64,000 nucleotides of DNA from Streptomyces sp. HUAS MG91 (lineage in GTDB: Bacteria > Actinomycetota > Actinomycetes > Streptomycetales > Streptomycetaceae). A model generated the notes under the pieces. That model had not been told where the DNA came from, made no database searches, and saw only the letters and a list, made by a program, of their open reading frames with translations. Below are positions 18,262 through 25,971 of the stretch, in pieces. The position numbers and the translations under genes are program-made. Within the stretch, counting starts at the first letter, position 1. Every line of letters begins with the position of its first letter. The stretch covers positions 310,001 to 374,000 of the forward strand of contig NZ_CP159534.1 in the NCBI RefSeq assembly GCF_040529335.1. Direction: 5' to 3'.

Positions 18262-20082
18262 CTATCCGGCGTCCGGCCGGTCCACGGTGTCCGCGCCCTC
18301 CAGCGGGGCCCGTTCGAGGTGGGCCACGGCCTCGGGGGCGAGGGCGCGCAGCCGCACCAGGCCGGAGGCGGTGAGGGTGCGGCAGACGGTGTCGCGCTCG
18401 GCCAGCACGCGGCGGGCGATGCGGGCCGGGAAGTCGGCGGGGGTGAGGGCCGCGCCGGGGCCCGCGGACCAGGTGCGCAGGGCGGGTACGGCCTTGGCGG
18501 TGTCGGCGCAGACGGCGAGGCGGCCGGATTCGACGTACCAGAGCACGATGCGCTCGCGCAGTTGCCGTGCCGGAGGTGCGACGCTGTCGCCGTCGGCGAG
18601 GCGCAGGGTGTCGAAAGCGTCGGCGAGGGCGGCCCGCAAGTCCGGGTCGACGCGGCCGAACAGGTCGCAGTCGGCGAGCGGCACCGGTGCGGCCGGGTCG
18701 ATGCCGAGGTCGGTGAGGAAGGCGTCCTCGCAGCTCTCCAGGGCGCGGCCGAGGTCGGGGAACTCGTCGGCGGCGTGGACCATGGCCTGGCGCTGGTCGG
18801 GGTCGGCGAGGACCATGCGCACGTCGCGGCCGCGCAGGTTCTCGCCGAGGGCGCGCAGCAGATCGGCGGCGACGGGTTCGATGCGTCCCACGCGCGTGAG
18901 GTCGAGGGCGAACCAGCCGACGGCGGCGGGCAGTTCGCGGGCGGCGCGCAGGGTCTGTTCGGCGGTGGCGAAATCGAGGTCGCCCTGCATGACGTGGACG
19001 CGGATGCGGTCCGGGTGGGCTTCGAGCGCGGCGCGCTGGTCGCGCGGGCGGTGCCGCAGGGAGCGCAGCGGTGCGGGGTCGAGCGAGCGGGGCGGCATGG
19101 GCCGGCGCTCAGGCACGCTGGCCCGCATCAGGTGCAGCCCGAACTGGTCGGACAGGAGGTGGCAGGCGGCGATGCCGCGCACGCTGTTGCCCTTCTCCTC
19201 CAGCGGCGGGCTGAACACGCCGATGCCGAACTGGCCGGGCAGCGCGACCCCGATGGCGCCGGAGACGCCGCTCTTGGCGGGCATGCCGACCTGGAGCATC
19301 CACTGGCCCGACGCGTCGTACATGCCGCAGGTCGCCATGACGGCGAGGACGTGCTGGGCGTGGCGCGGGGCGACGACGCGGGTCCCGGAGACGGGGTTGA
19401 CGCCGCCCGCGGCGAGGGTGGCGTGCATGACGGCGAGGTCGTCGCAGGTGACGAGGACGGAGCACTGCCGGAAGTAGACGTCGAGCTGGTCCTCGACGTC
19501 GCCGGTGAGGGAGCCCGCGTTGTGCATGAGGTAGGCGAGGGCGCGGTTGCGGTCGCCGGTGGCGCGCTCGGAGGCGTAGACGGCCTCGTCCACGGCGAGC
19601 GGCCGGGCGGCGAAGGCGCTGAGCCCGTCCAGGATGCGGTCGAAGCGGGCCTCGGGGGTGTCCCCGGCGACGAGCGAGGTGGTGACGATGGCCCCGGCGT
19701 TGACCATCGGGTTGGGCGGGCGGCCGGTGCCGGGTTCGAGGCGGATGGAGTTGAACGCCTCGCCGCTCGGCTCGGCGCCCACCCGGGTGAGCACCTCTTC
19801 GAGGCCGCGGTCGGCGAGGGCGAGCGCGAACACGAACGGCTTCGACACGGACTGGACGGTGAACGGCACCTGCGTGTCGCCGCTGCCGTAGACCTGTCCG
19901 TCGAGGGCGCACAGGCTGAGCCCGAAGAGGTCCGGGTCGACGCGGCTCAGTTCGGGGATGTACGAGGCGGGCGCGCCGCCGCCCAGATCGCGCAGGCTGC
20001 GGCGCACCTGGTCGAGCAGCCCGCTCAGCGGGTCGCCCGGGGGTCCTTCCTGGTCGTGTCGCATCCGTCCATCGAAACTCAT
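18262..20082 (-). CDS. glsA: Glutaminase fused to STAS and a C-terminal regulatory domain
   Basis: The protein (606 aa) is about twice the length of a bacterial glutaminase. Residues ~20-325 are a serine beta-lactamase-like glutaminase with the catalytic SxxK (VQSVSKPF), NPMVNAGAI, YASERATGDRNRALAY and GMPAKSGVSG. Residues ~355-470 form a STAS-like domain (ALDLTRVGRIEPVAADLLRAL), and ~480-595 resemble a cyclic-nucleotide-binding jelly roll (IVLWYVESGRLAV), less surely. It converts glutamine to glutamate and ammonia; the added domains suggest regulation or membrane/partner contact. The start is uncertain: ATG 20082, 20064 and 20118 are all in frame, the last overlapping the divergent DinB start. 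Confidence 0.85.
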   Translation of the reverse strand: MSFDGRMRHDQEGPPGDPLSGLLDQVRRSLRDLGGGAPASYIPELSRVDPDLFGLSLCALDGQVYGSGDTQVPFTVQSVSKPFVFALALADRGLEEVLTRVGAEPSGEAFNSIRLEPGTGRPPNPMVNAGAIVTTSLVAGDTPEARFDRILDGLSAFAARPLAVDEAVYASERATGDRNRALAYLMHNAGSLTGDVEDQLDVYFRQCSVLVTCDDLAVMHATLAAGGVNPVSGTRVVAPRHAQHVLAVMATCGMYDASGQWMLQVGMPAKSGVSGAIGVALPGQFGIGVFSPPLEEKGNSVRGIAACHLLSDQFGLHLMRASVPERRPMPPRSLDPAPLRSLRHRPRDQRAALEAHPDRIRVHVMQGDLDFATAEQTLRAARELPAAVGWFALDLTRVGRIEPVAADLLRALGENLRGRDVRMVLADPDQRQAMVHAADEFPDLGRALESCEDAFLTDLGIDPAAPVPLADCDLFGRVDPDLRAALADAFDTLRLADGDSVAPPARQLRERIVLWYVESGRLAVCADTAKAVPALRTWSAGPGAALTPADFPARIARRVLAERDTVCRTLTASGLVRLRALAPEAVAHLERAPLEGADTVDRPDAG

Positions 20083-20116
20083 CGGACGGCCGTCCGCGCC
20101 CCGGCAGACTGTCTCC

Positions 20117-20710
20117 ATGAGCGAGAACGATCACAAGAGCGACCTGCTGCGCTACCTCCAGGACGCCCGCGAGGCGCTGGTGTGGAAGCTGGACGGGCTG
20201 AGCGAGTACGACGTGCGCCGCCCCCTGACCGGTACGGGGACGAACCTCCTGGGCCTGCTCAAGCACCTCACCGCTGTGGAACTGGGCTATCTCTGCGACA
20301 CGTTCGGCCGCCCGCACGACGAGCCGCTGCCCGACTTCCGGGACGGCGCGGATCCCAACGCGGACATGTTCGCCGCCGCCGACGAGTCGCGGGAGCTGAT
20401 CGTGGAGCGCTACCGCCGGGCCTGGGCCCTGGCCGACGCCACGATCTCCGCCCTTCCGCTCGACACGTCCGGCACGGTGCCGTGGTGGCCCGCGGAGCGC
20501 GCCGCGATCACCCTGCACCACGCGCTGGTCCGGACGCTGTCGGACACCCAGCGGCACGCGGGGCACGCCGACATTCTGCGGGAGGGGCTGGACGGGGCGG
20601 TGGGGTACCGGCAGGACAACGACTCGCTGCCCTCGCACGATCCGGCCTGGTGGGAGGGGCTCCGCGACCGGCTGGAGGAGATCGCCCGGGAGGCCGGGAC
20701 CGGGGCCTGA
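20117..20710 (+). CDS. DinB-family (DUF664-like) metal-binding helical protein
   Basis: The product (197 aa) has the four-helix DinB/YfiT plan. A first helix contains LLRYLQDAREALVWKLDGLSEYD, a second has LGLLKHLTAVELGYLC with the first metal-type histidine, and a later helix has DTQRHAGHADILREGLDG with the HxxH pair. These proteins often act as thiol-dependent (mycothiol or bacillithiol) transferases or have unknown function. The gene is divergent from glutaminase with at most 34 bases between the starts, so the two share one regulatory region. Confidence 0.82.
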   Translation: MSENDHKSDLLRYLQDAREALVWKLDGLSEYDVRRPLTGTGTNLLGLLKHLTAVELGYLCDTFGRPHDEPLPDFRDGADPNADMFAAADESRELIVERYRRAWALADATISALPLDTSGTVPWWPAERAAITLHHALVRTLSDTQRHAGHADILREGLDGAVGYRQDNDSLPSHDPAWWEGLRDRLEEIAREAGTGA

Positions 20711-20826
20711 GCCGGGGGCGGCCGGGGCGAAGGGCCTCACCCGCATGGTCCAAAGCCCCGTTCCTCGCCCGGCACACCGGGCGAGGATGTCGGTGTCGCC
20801 CGAATTTCCCGTGTGAGGAGAATCCG

Positions 20827-21429
20827 ATGCAAGCACGCGTCGCCGTCGTCTACTACAGCGCCACCGGCAACGTCCACGCCCTCGCGGAAGCCGTCGCGGA
20901 AGGCGCCCGGAGCAGGAACGCGGAGGTGCGGCTGCGGCGGGTGCCCGAGCTGGCGCCCGACTCCGCGATCGACGCGAACCCGGCCTGGCGCGCGCATGTC
21001 GACGCGACCAAGAACTCGGTGCAGGAGGCGACGCTGGAGGACCTGGAGTGGGCGACGGCGTACGCGTTCGGTACGCCCACCCGGTTCGGCACGCCGACCG
21101 CGCAGCTGAAGCAGTTCATCGACACGACCGGTGGGCTGTGGAACGCGGGCGTCTTCCACAACAAGCCCGCCACCAGCTTCACTTCGGCGATGAACCGGCA
21201 CGGCGGCCAGGAGTCGACGATCCTGGCCCTGAACAACGTCTTCTACCACTGGGGCTGCGTCATCGTGCCGCCCGGTTACACCGACCCGCTGATCTTCAAC
21301 GCGGGCGGCAACCCCTACGGCGTGAGCTGGCCCAGCGGGGGCGGCGAGGGCCCGGACGAGGCCGTCCTCGAGGCCGCCCGCTACCAGGGCCGCCATCTCG
21401 CGGACATCTCGCTGCGGCTGGAGTCCTGA
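20827..21429 (+). CDS. wrbA: NAD(P)H:quinone oxidoreductase WrbA
   Basis: The protein (200 aa) is full length for WrbA. It has an N-terminal flavodoxin-like FMN-binding loop YYSATGNVHALAEA, the family motif FGTPTRFGTPTAQLKQF at ~77, and the FMN/quinone-side segment PPGYTD followed by the GGNPYG motif. It would reduce quinones by two electrons using NAD(P)H and FMN, protecting against oxidative stress. The AGGAGA at 20815-20820 places the start at ATG 20827. Confidence 0.93.
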   Translation: MQARVAVVYYSATGNVHALAEAVAEGARSRNAEVRLRRVPELAPDSAIDANPAWRAHVDATKNSVQEATLEDLEWATAYAFGTPTRFGTPTAQLKQFIDTTGGLWNAGVFHNKPATSFTSAMNRHGGQESTILALNNVFYHWGCVIVPPGYTDPLIFNAGGNPYGVSWPSGGGEGPDEAVLEAARYQGRHLADISLRLES

Positions 21430-21451
21430 GCGGCGGCGCCGGTCGCCGCGC

Positions 21452-21862
21452 TCAGCCGTCCTGTCCGCACGGCCCGGAGTGGTCGCAGTACGGCTGATGG
21501 GCGCTGGCGCCGCACGCGCAGAGCAGGGCGCGGGTCTCCCGCCGGGGGCCCGCGCCCGTCCGCGTCTCCAGGTCGCCGCGCACGGCGAGCTGGCCCGCAG
21601 CGGTCCTCGCGATGGTCGTCGGGGTCCGCGGCTCCTCACCGGTGCCGTCGGCGAGGCGGTAGGTGAGGGCCCCCGACGGGCAGCGGCGGACGACCTCGGC
21701 GACGTGCGGGGCGTCGGCCGCGTCCGGTGCGATCCAGGGGCGGCGGGAGGTGTCGAAGACCTCGGGGAGACCGCCCACGCACTCGGCGGCGTGCAGACAG
21801 CGGCCCGGTTCGAAGGTGACCTCGATGTCCTGACCGGAGTAGGTCTTGCGCTCGGCTGCCAT
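21452..21862 (-). CDS. Divergent ferredoxin (Fer4_19) and CDGSH-type iron-sulfur protein
   Basis: The 136-residue protein begins with a Fer4_19 mono-cluster ferredoxin domain (~5-75: RCLHAAECVGGLPEVF, RRCPSGALTY). It ends in a CDGSH-like zinc-ribbon Fe-S motif: CACGASAHQPYCDHSG. The usual C-D-G-S-H end reads C-D-H-S-G here, so the histidine ligand is two positions early (see findings). GAGGTGAG before ATG 21862 sets the start. It probably carries electrons or senses redox state in the cytosol. It converges with wrbA, separated by 22 bases. Confidence 0.85.
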   Translation of the reverse strand: MAAERKTYSGQDIEVTFEPGRCLHAAECVGGLPEVFDTSRRPWIAPDAADAPHVAEVVRRCPSGALTYRLADGTGEEPRTPTTIARTAAGQLAVRGDLETRTGAGPRRETRALLCACGASAHQPYCDHSGPCGQDG

Positions 21863-22026
21863 CAGGCGCTCACCTCGCGCGGGGCGTTGGCTCGGATCAC
21901 GGGACACTCCCACGGTGGACGGTGGAACAGGGGTCGTCATTGTCGGCGGGCGTGCCGTCCGTCGCCCGCCCGGTGCGACGGCGCGTCCCGCGCGTCACTC
22001 CCCTGGTGGCGTCCCCGGGCCGGCGC

Positions 22027-23088
22027 TCAGTCCTCGCGGTGGCGCAGCAGCAGCATCGCCGCGTCGTCGTGCAGCGGCCCCGCGGCGTGCTCGACGAGAT
22101 CGGTGCGCAGCCGCTCCAGCGCCGCCTGCGGATCGGTGTCCTTGAGGAAGGACACCCGGTCCTGAAGCGGATAGAACGTGCCGTCGCCGTCGCGGGCCTC
22201 GCTCACCCCGTCGGTGTAGAGCAGCAGTTGGTCGCCGGGCGCGAAGGGCACGGCGTACGGTACGGGCTCGTCGCCGCCGTGCACGCCGAGGCCGAGGGGC
22301 AGCGCGAACTGCGGCGGTTCGGGGAACTCGGTCGTGCCGTCGGCGCGGGCGAGCAGCGGGGCCGGGTGCCCGAAGTTGAGGAAGGTCGCCTCGCGCTCAC
22401 CCGCCGCTACCTCGACGAGCAGCGCGCTGACGAACCGCTCGCCGAGCAGTTCCCGCTCCAGGGCGCGCTCCAGGCGCTTGCCGAGCCCGGCCAGTTCGGC
22501 CTCGTCGTGCGCGGCCTCGCGGAACGCGCCGAGGACGAGTGCGGCGGTCTCCACGGCCTCCAGGCCCTTGCCCTGGACGTCGCCGATGATGACGCGGGTG
22601 CCGCGCGGGGCGACCACGACCTCGTACAGGTCGCCGCCGATCCGCGCCTGGGCGACGGCCGACGTGTAGGAGACGGCGACGCGCAGGGCCCCGGCGACGC
22701 GCGGGACCGGCCGCAGCAGGACGCGCTGGGCGACCTCGGCGATGGAGCGGACGCTGGCGAGTTCGGCGTCGCGCCGCTCGCGCATCACGACCGCGCCGAG
22801 GGCGGCCGCGGTGACTCCGGCGACGCTGATGGACGCGATGTAGACGCGGCGCTTGCCGAGGGTTCCGTCGGACGCGGCGAGCAGCACGCACAGCAGCACG
22901 GCGAACGCGCCGATCCGCGCGGTGCGCCGCTTGCCGCCGGTCAGGCCCGCGAAGGCGGGGCCGAGCGCCATCAGGGACAGCAGCCCGAAGCCGGTGGGCG
23001 TCACCAGCTCGGCGAGCACCACCACGCCCATCACCGCGTACGGCAGGGCGACGAGGGCCCGGGCGGCCGGGAACTTCGCCTTCGTCAT
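22027..23088 (-). CDS. Membrane-anchored SpoIIE-type PP2C phosphatase
   Basis: The 353-residue protein has four N-terminal membrane segments (~10-30, 33-52, 55-75, 80-105) followed by a SpoIIE/RsbU-type phosphatase (~120-350) with IGGDLYEVVV, IGDVQGKGLEAVETAA, FLNFGHPAPLL and LLLYTDGVSEARD. All metal-binding aspartates of the family are present. It would dephosphorylate an anti-anti-sigma factor at the membrane. GGGGAGAG precedes ATG 23088. It is the third SpoIIE-type phosphatase in this window. Confidence 0.92.
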   Translation of the reverse strand: MTKAKFPAARALVALPYAVMGVVVLAELVTPTGFGLLSLMALGPAFAGLTGGKRRTARIGAFAVLLCVLLAASDGTLGKRRVYIASISVAGVTAAALGAVVMRERRDAELASVRSIAEVAQRVLLRPVPRVAGALRVAVSYTSAVAQARIGGDLYEVVVAPRGTRVIIGDVQGKGLEAVETAALVLGAFREAAHDEAELAGLGKRLERALERELLGERFVSALLVEVAAGEREATFLNFGHPAPLLARADGTTEFPEPPQFALPLGLGVHGGDEPVPYAVPFAPGDQLLLYTDGVSEARDGDGTFYPLQDRVSFLKDTDPQAALERLRTDLVEHAAGPLHDDAAMLLLRHRED

Positions 23089-23205
23089 CGCTCTCCCCGT
23101 CAGGACGGCCCGTCGGCGTTCGGATATGTCGCGCCTTGAGCGTATGCGGGGTTTCTTGGCGGCGGATGAGATAGAGGCAAATCCGTGACCTGAGGTGACG
23201 CTCCG

Positions 23206-25011
23206 TCAGCGTGCGGCCACGCCAACGGTGTCGTGCTGTGCGGCGAGCCGTACGGGGGTGTTCGCGGCGCCGTACCCGCGGTAGCCGCCGTCCCGCTGGA
23301 CGAGTTCGAAGAAGACCCGGCCGACGGTGCGGGTGTAGCAGTGCAGGAAGGTGCCGTGGTCGTCCTCGTCGTAGAGGATGCCGAGGTCCCGGTAGGTCTC
23401 CAGCTCGCCGGGGGCGAACGCGTGGCGGGCCGCGAGGTCGTCGTGGTAGTTGCCGGGCACGGCGAGGAGCCGGCCGCCGGCGGCCCGGAAGCGGCGGGCG
23501 GCGGCGACCACGTCGTCGGTGGCGAGGGCGATGTGCTGGGCCCGGTCGTGAGCGTCGGCGGGGCCGGGGCCGACGCCGAGGGCGAACCGGACGGCGCCGT
23601 CGGCGGTGGAGAAGGCGCGGCTGCGCAGCAGTCCGTAGGGGTCGGCGACGTCGACGCTGCCCTGCGCGTCGAGGCCGAGGACCCCGCGGTGGAAGAGCGA
23701 GGCCTCGTCGAACTGGTGCCAGGGCTGGGTGAGCGCGAGGTGGTCGATGCGGCGCACGGCGCAAGCCGCGGGCTCCGCACCGGTGGGCGCGAAGTCCGCC
23801 TTCCAGTCGGCGGGTCCGGGCCGGTCGGTGGCGCAGAAGAAGAGTTCGGTGCCGTCGGGTGCGGCGACGGCGTCGAGGAGGACGTCGCCGGTGGCGCGGC
23901 GGCGCGGCAGGACCGGAGCGAGCAGCGCCTCGGCGCGCCGGGCGGCGCCGGCCGGGTCGGGGCTCTCCAGGCCGACCGCGGCGACGACGGTGCCGTCGCG
24001 GCGGGCGGCGGGCCCGGTGTTCAGCAGGATGCGGGCCTCGCCCTGCTCCCACAGGTCGACGGGTTTGCCGCGGTGGCGGCCGGTGCGGGTGAAGCCGAGC
24101 GCGGTGAGCAGCTCCGTGGCGGGGGCGATGTCGGGGGTGACGAGTTCGGCGAAGGCGACGCCGGTGGGGACGACGGGTGCGGGCAGGTTCGCCTCCCCCA
24201 CGGCCTCCCGCAGGGTGAGGAGCGAGCGCAGGGCGTCGACGGCGGCGGGCCCGGCCTCGGCCTGCCGGAACACGTCGTTGAAGACCTCCAGGGACAGCGG
24301 CCCGCGGTAGCCCGCGCGCAGCACGTGCCGCAGCAGTCCGGCGACGTCCAGGTCGCCCTGCCCGGGGAAGCAGCGGTAGTGGCGGCTCCACTGGAGCACG
24401 TCCATCGCGAGCTTCGGCGCGTCGGCGAGTTGCAGGAAGAAGATCTTGTCGCCGGGGATGTCCTCGATCCCCGCGAGGTCCTTGGGGCCGGAGCCGCGGG
24501 CGAGGATGTGGAAGCTGTCGAGGCAGGTGCCGAGCGCGGGGTGGTCCGCGGCCTCGACGATGCGCCAGGCGTGGTCGTACGTGTTCACGTGGCGGCCCCA
24601 GGCCAGCGCCTCGTAGGCGACCCGGATCCCGGACTCGGCCGCCCGGTCGGCGAGGCGTGCCAGCTGCTCCGCGGCGAGGGCGTCGTCGTCGCGGGCGAGC
24701 GGGGAGACGCTGGAGCAGACGAGGAGGGTGTCGGCGCCGAGCCTCCGCATGACGCGGAACTTGTGCTCGGCGCGCCGCAGGTTGCGTGCGAACACGTCGG
24801 CGGGCACCGCCTCGATGTCGCGCATCGGCTGGTACAGGTCGATGCTCAGGCCGAGGTCGGCGCAGAGGGCCCGGATGTCCTCGGGTGGCAGCGGGGCGGC
24901 GAGCAGGTCGTTCTCGAAGATCTCGACGCCGTCGAAACCGGCGCGGGCCGCGGCGGTGAGCTTCTCGGTGAGCGGGCCGCTGAGCGAGACGGTGGCGATC
25001 GAGGTGCGCAC
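23206..25011 (-). CDS. quiC: 3-dehydroshikimate dehydratase, QuiC-like, fused to HPPD-like VOC domain
   Basis: The protein (601 aa) has an N-terminal xylose-isomerase-like TIM barrel (~1-270; metal-type residues in FDGVEIFEND, CLDSFHIL, LQLADAPK and LSLEVFND) and a C-terminal pair of vicinal-oxygen-chelate repeats (~285-595; IDHLALTQPWHQ, ARRFRAAGGRLL, TVGRVFFELVQRDGGYRG). This is the layout of bifunctional sugar-isomerase/4-hydroxyphenylpyruvate-dioxygenase-like proteins, several of which are 3-dehydroshikimate dehydratases making protocatechuate. The neighbouring TetR regulator and MHS permease agree. A strong palindrome lies 19 bases upstream of the start. Confidence 0.85.
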   Translation of the reverse strand: MRTSIATVSLSGPLTEKLTAAARAGFDGVEIFENDLLAAPLPPEDIRALCADLGLSIDLYQPMRDIEAVPADVFARNLRRAEHKFRVMRRLGADTLLVCSSVSPLARDDDALAAEQLARLADRAAESGIRVAYEALAWGRHVNTYDHAWRIVEAADHPALGTCLDSFHILARGSGPKDLAGIEDIPGDKIFFLQLADAPKLAMDVLQWSRHYRCFPGQGDLDVAGLLRHVLRAGYRGPLSLEVFNDVFRQAEAGPAAVDALRSLLTLREAVGEANLPAPVVPTGVAFAELVTPDIAPATELLTALGFTRTGRHRGKPVDLWEQGEARILLNTGPAARRDGTVVAAVGLESPDPAGAARRAEALLAPVLPRRRATGDVLLDAVAAPDGTELFFCATDRPGPADWKADFAPTGAEPAACAVRRIDHLALTQPWHQFDEASLFHRGVLGLDAQGSVDVADPYGLLRSRAFSTADGAVRFALGVGPGPADAHDRAQHIALATDDVVAAARRFRAAGGRLLAVPGNYHDDLAARHAFAPGELETYRDLGILYDEDDHGTFLHCYTRTVGRVFFELVQRDGGYRGYGAANTPVRLAAQHDTVGVAAR

Positions 25012-25029
25012 GACGGACTCCCGGTTAAT

Positions 25030-25048
25030 GTACGAACTGGTTCGTTAC
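25030..25048. promoter_or_regulatory. TetR-type operator between quiC and its regulator
   Basis: GTACGAACTGGTTCGTTAC contains perfect arms ACGAAC and GTTCGT (25032-25037, 25040-25045) around TG. It lies 19 bases before the quiC start and 124 bases before the TetR start, in the divergent region. TACGAACNNGTTCGTA-type sites are usual for TetR regulators of aromatic catabolism, so autorepression plus repression of quiC is likely. Confidence 0.72.
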
Positions 25049-25171
25049 TCATATCAAGCGAGGCGCTTCCTGGGAAGGGACGCGGCGCCGTCGCGCCGGA
25101 AACCCGGCTTCTACAATCACCACCAGTACAGGCCACCGCACGTCCGCCCGCCGCCCGAAGGATCGATCCTG

Positions 25172-25825
25172 ATGACCACCACGGAAGAACCGGCGCGGCG
25201 CGAGGGCCGCATCCGCGACGCGGCCCGCACCAGGGCCGAGATCCTCGCGGTGGCCACCGAGGAGTTCGCCCGTGCCGGGTACACGGGCGCCCGGGTCGAC
25301 GAGATCGCGGCCCGCACCCGCACGACGAAGCGGATGATCTACTACTACTTCGGCGGCAAGGAGCAGCTGTTCACCGCGGTCCTTGAGCGCAGCTACACGG
25401 TGATCCGCGAGGCCGAGCAGGACGTGGACGTCGAGCACCTCGACCCGGTCGCCGCGATCCGCCGGCTCGCCGAGCTGACCTTCGACCACCACGAGGCGCA
25501 CCCGGACTTCATCCGGCTGGTGAGCATCGAGAACATCCACGACGCCGAGCACATCACCGCGTCACAGACGCTGAGTTCGCTCAACTCCCCCGCGATCGAC
25601 GTGATCCGCCGGATCCTGGAGGCGGGCCGGGCCGAGGGCGTGTTCACGGCGGACGTGGACGCGGTCGATCTGCACGCGATGATCTCCTCGTTCTGCTTCT
25701 TCCGGGTCTCCAACCGGCATACGTTCGGCGCCCTGTTCGGCCGCGATCTGACCGCCGCCGACCGCCGCGAGCACTACCGGACCATGCTCGGCGACATGGT
25801 CATCGCCTACCTCACCGCGCGTTAG
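25172..25825 (+). CDS. TetR-family transcriptional regulator of the quiC region
   Basis: The 217-residue protein has an N-terminal TetR helix-turn-helix (~15-65: TRAEILAVATEEFARAGY, VDEIAARTRTTKRMIYYYFGGKEQLF) and a C-terminal ligand domain similar to the TetR_C_17/PcaR-like group (HEAHPDFIRLVSIENIHDAEHI). ATG 25172 is the first start compatible with the HTH; the frame is open much further up. Divergent from quiC with a clear operator between. It probably responds to a hydroaromatic or aromatic acid. Confidence 0.88.
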   Translation: MTTTEEPARREGRIRDAARTRAEILAVATEEFARAGYTGARVDEIAARTRTTKRMIYYYFGGKEQLFTAVLERSYTVIREAEQDVDVEHLDPVAAIRRLAELTFDHHEAHPDFIRLVSIENIHDAEHITASQTLSSLNSPAIDVIRRILEAGRAEGVFTADVDAVDLHAMISSFCFFRVSNRHTFGALFGRDLTAADRREHYRTMLGDMVIAYLTAR

Positions 25826-25904
25826 CCGCCCGGCCGACGACCGGCCACGGCACACCTCTTGACAGGCCGTTGACACCGGCGCAACATTCCTGGCCATCCA
25901 CTAC

Positions 25905-25922
25905 TAACTATCCAGTAGGTTA
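25905..25922. promoter_or_regulatory. Putative operator upstream of the MHS permease
   Basis: TAACTATCCAGTAGGTTA is an imperfect inverted repeat (outer arms TAAC and GTTA, inner CTA and TAG), unusually AT-rich for its surroundings. TTGACA at 25859-25864 and again at 25870-25875 lie upstream. Position and symmetry suggest a repressor site for the permease gene; the regulator is unknown. Confidence 0.4.
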
Positions 25923-25971
25923 ATTAATCGGATGCCGAGCCGAGTGCTTCCCGTCCCCCGAAGGAGCCCGT

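Noticed and set aside
18070..20826. Long plus-strand frame covering glutaminase and DinB (to 21429)
   Set aside because: It joins the real wrbA frame at its end but otherwise is a Gly/Glu/Val-rich shadow of the minus-strand glutaminase.
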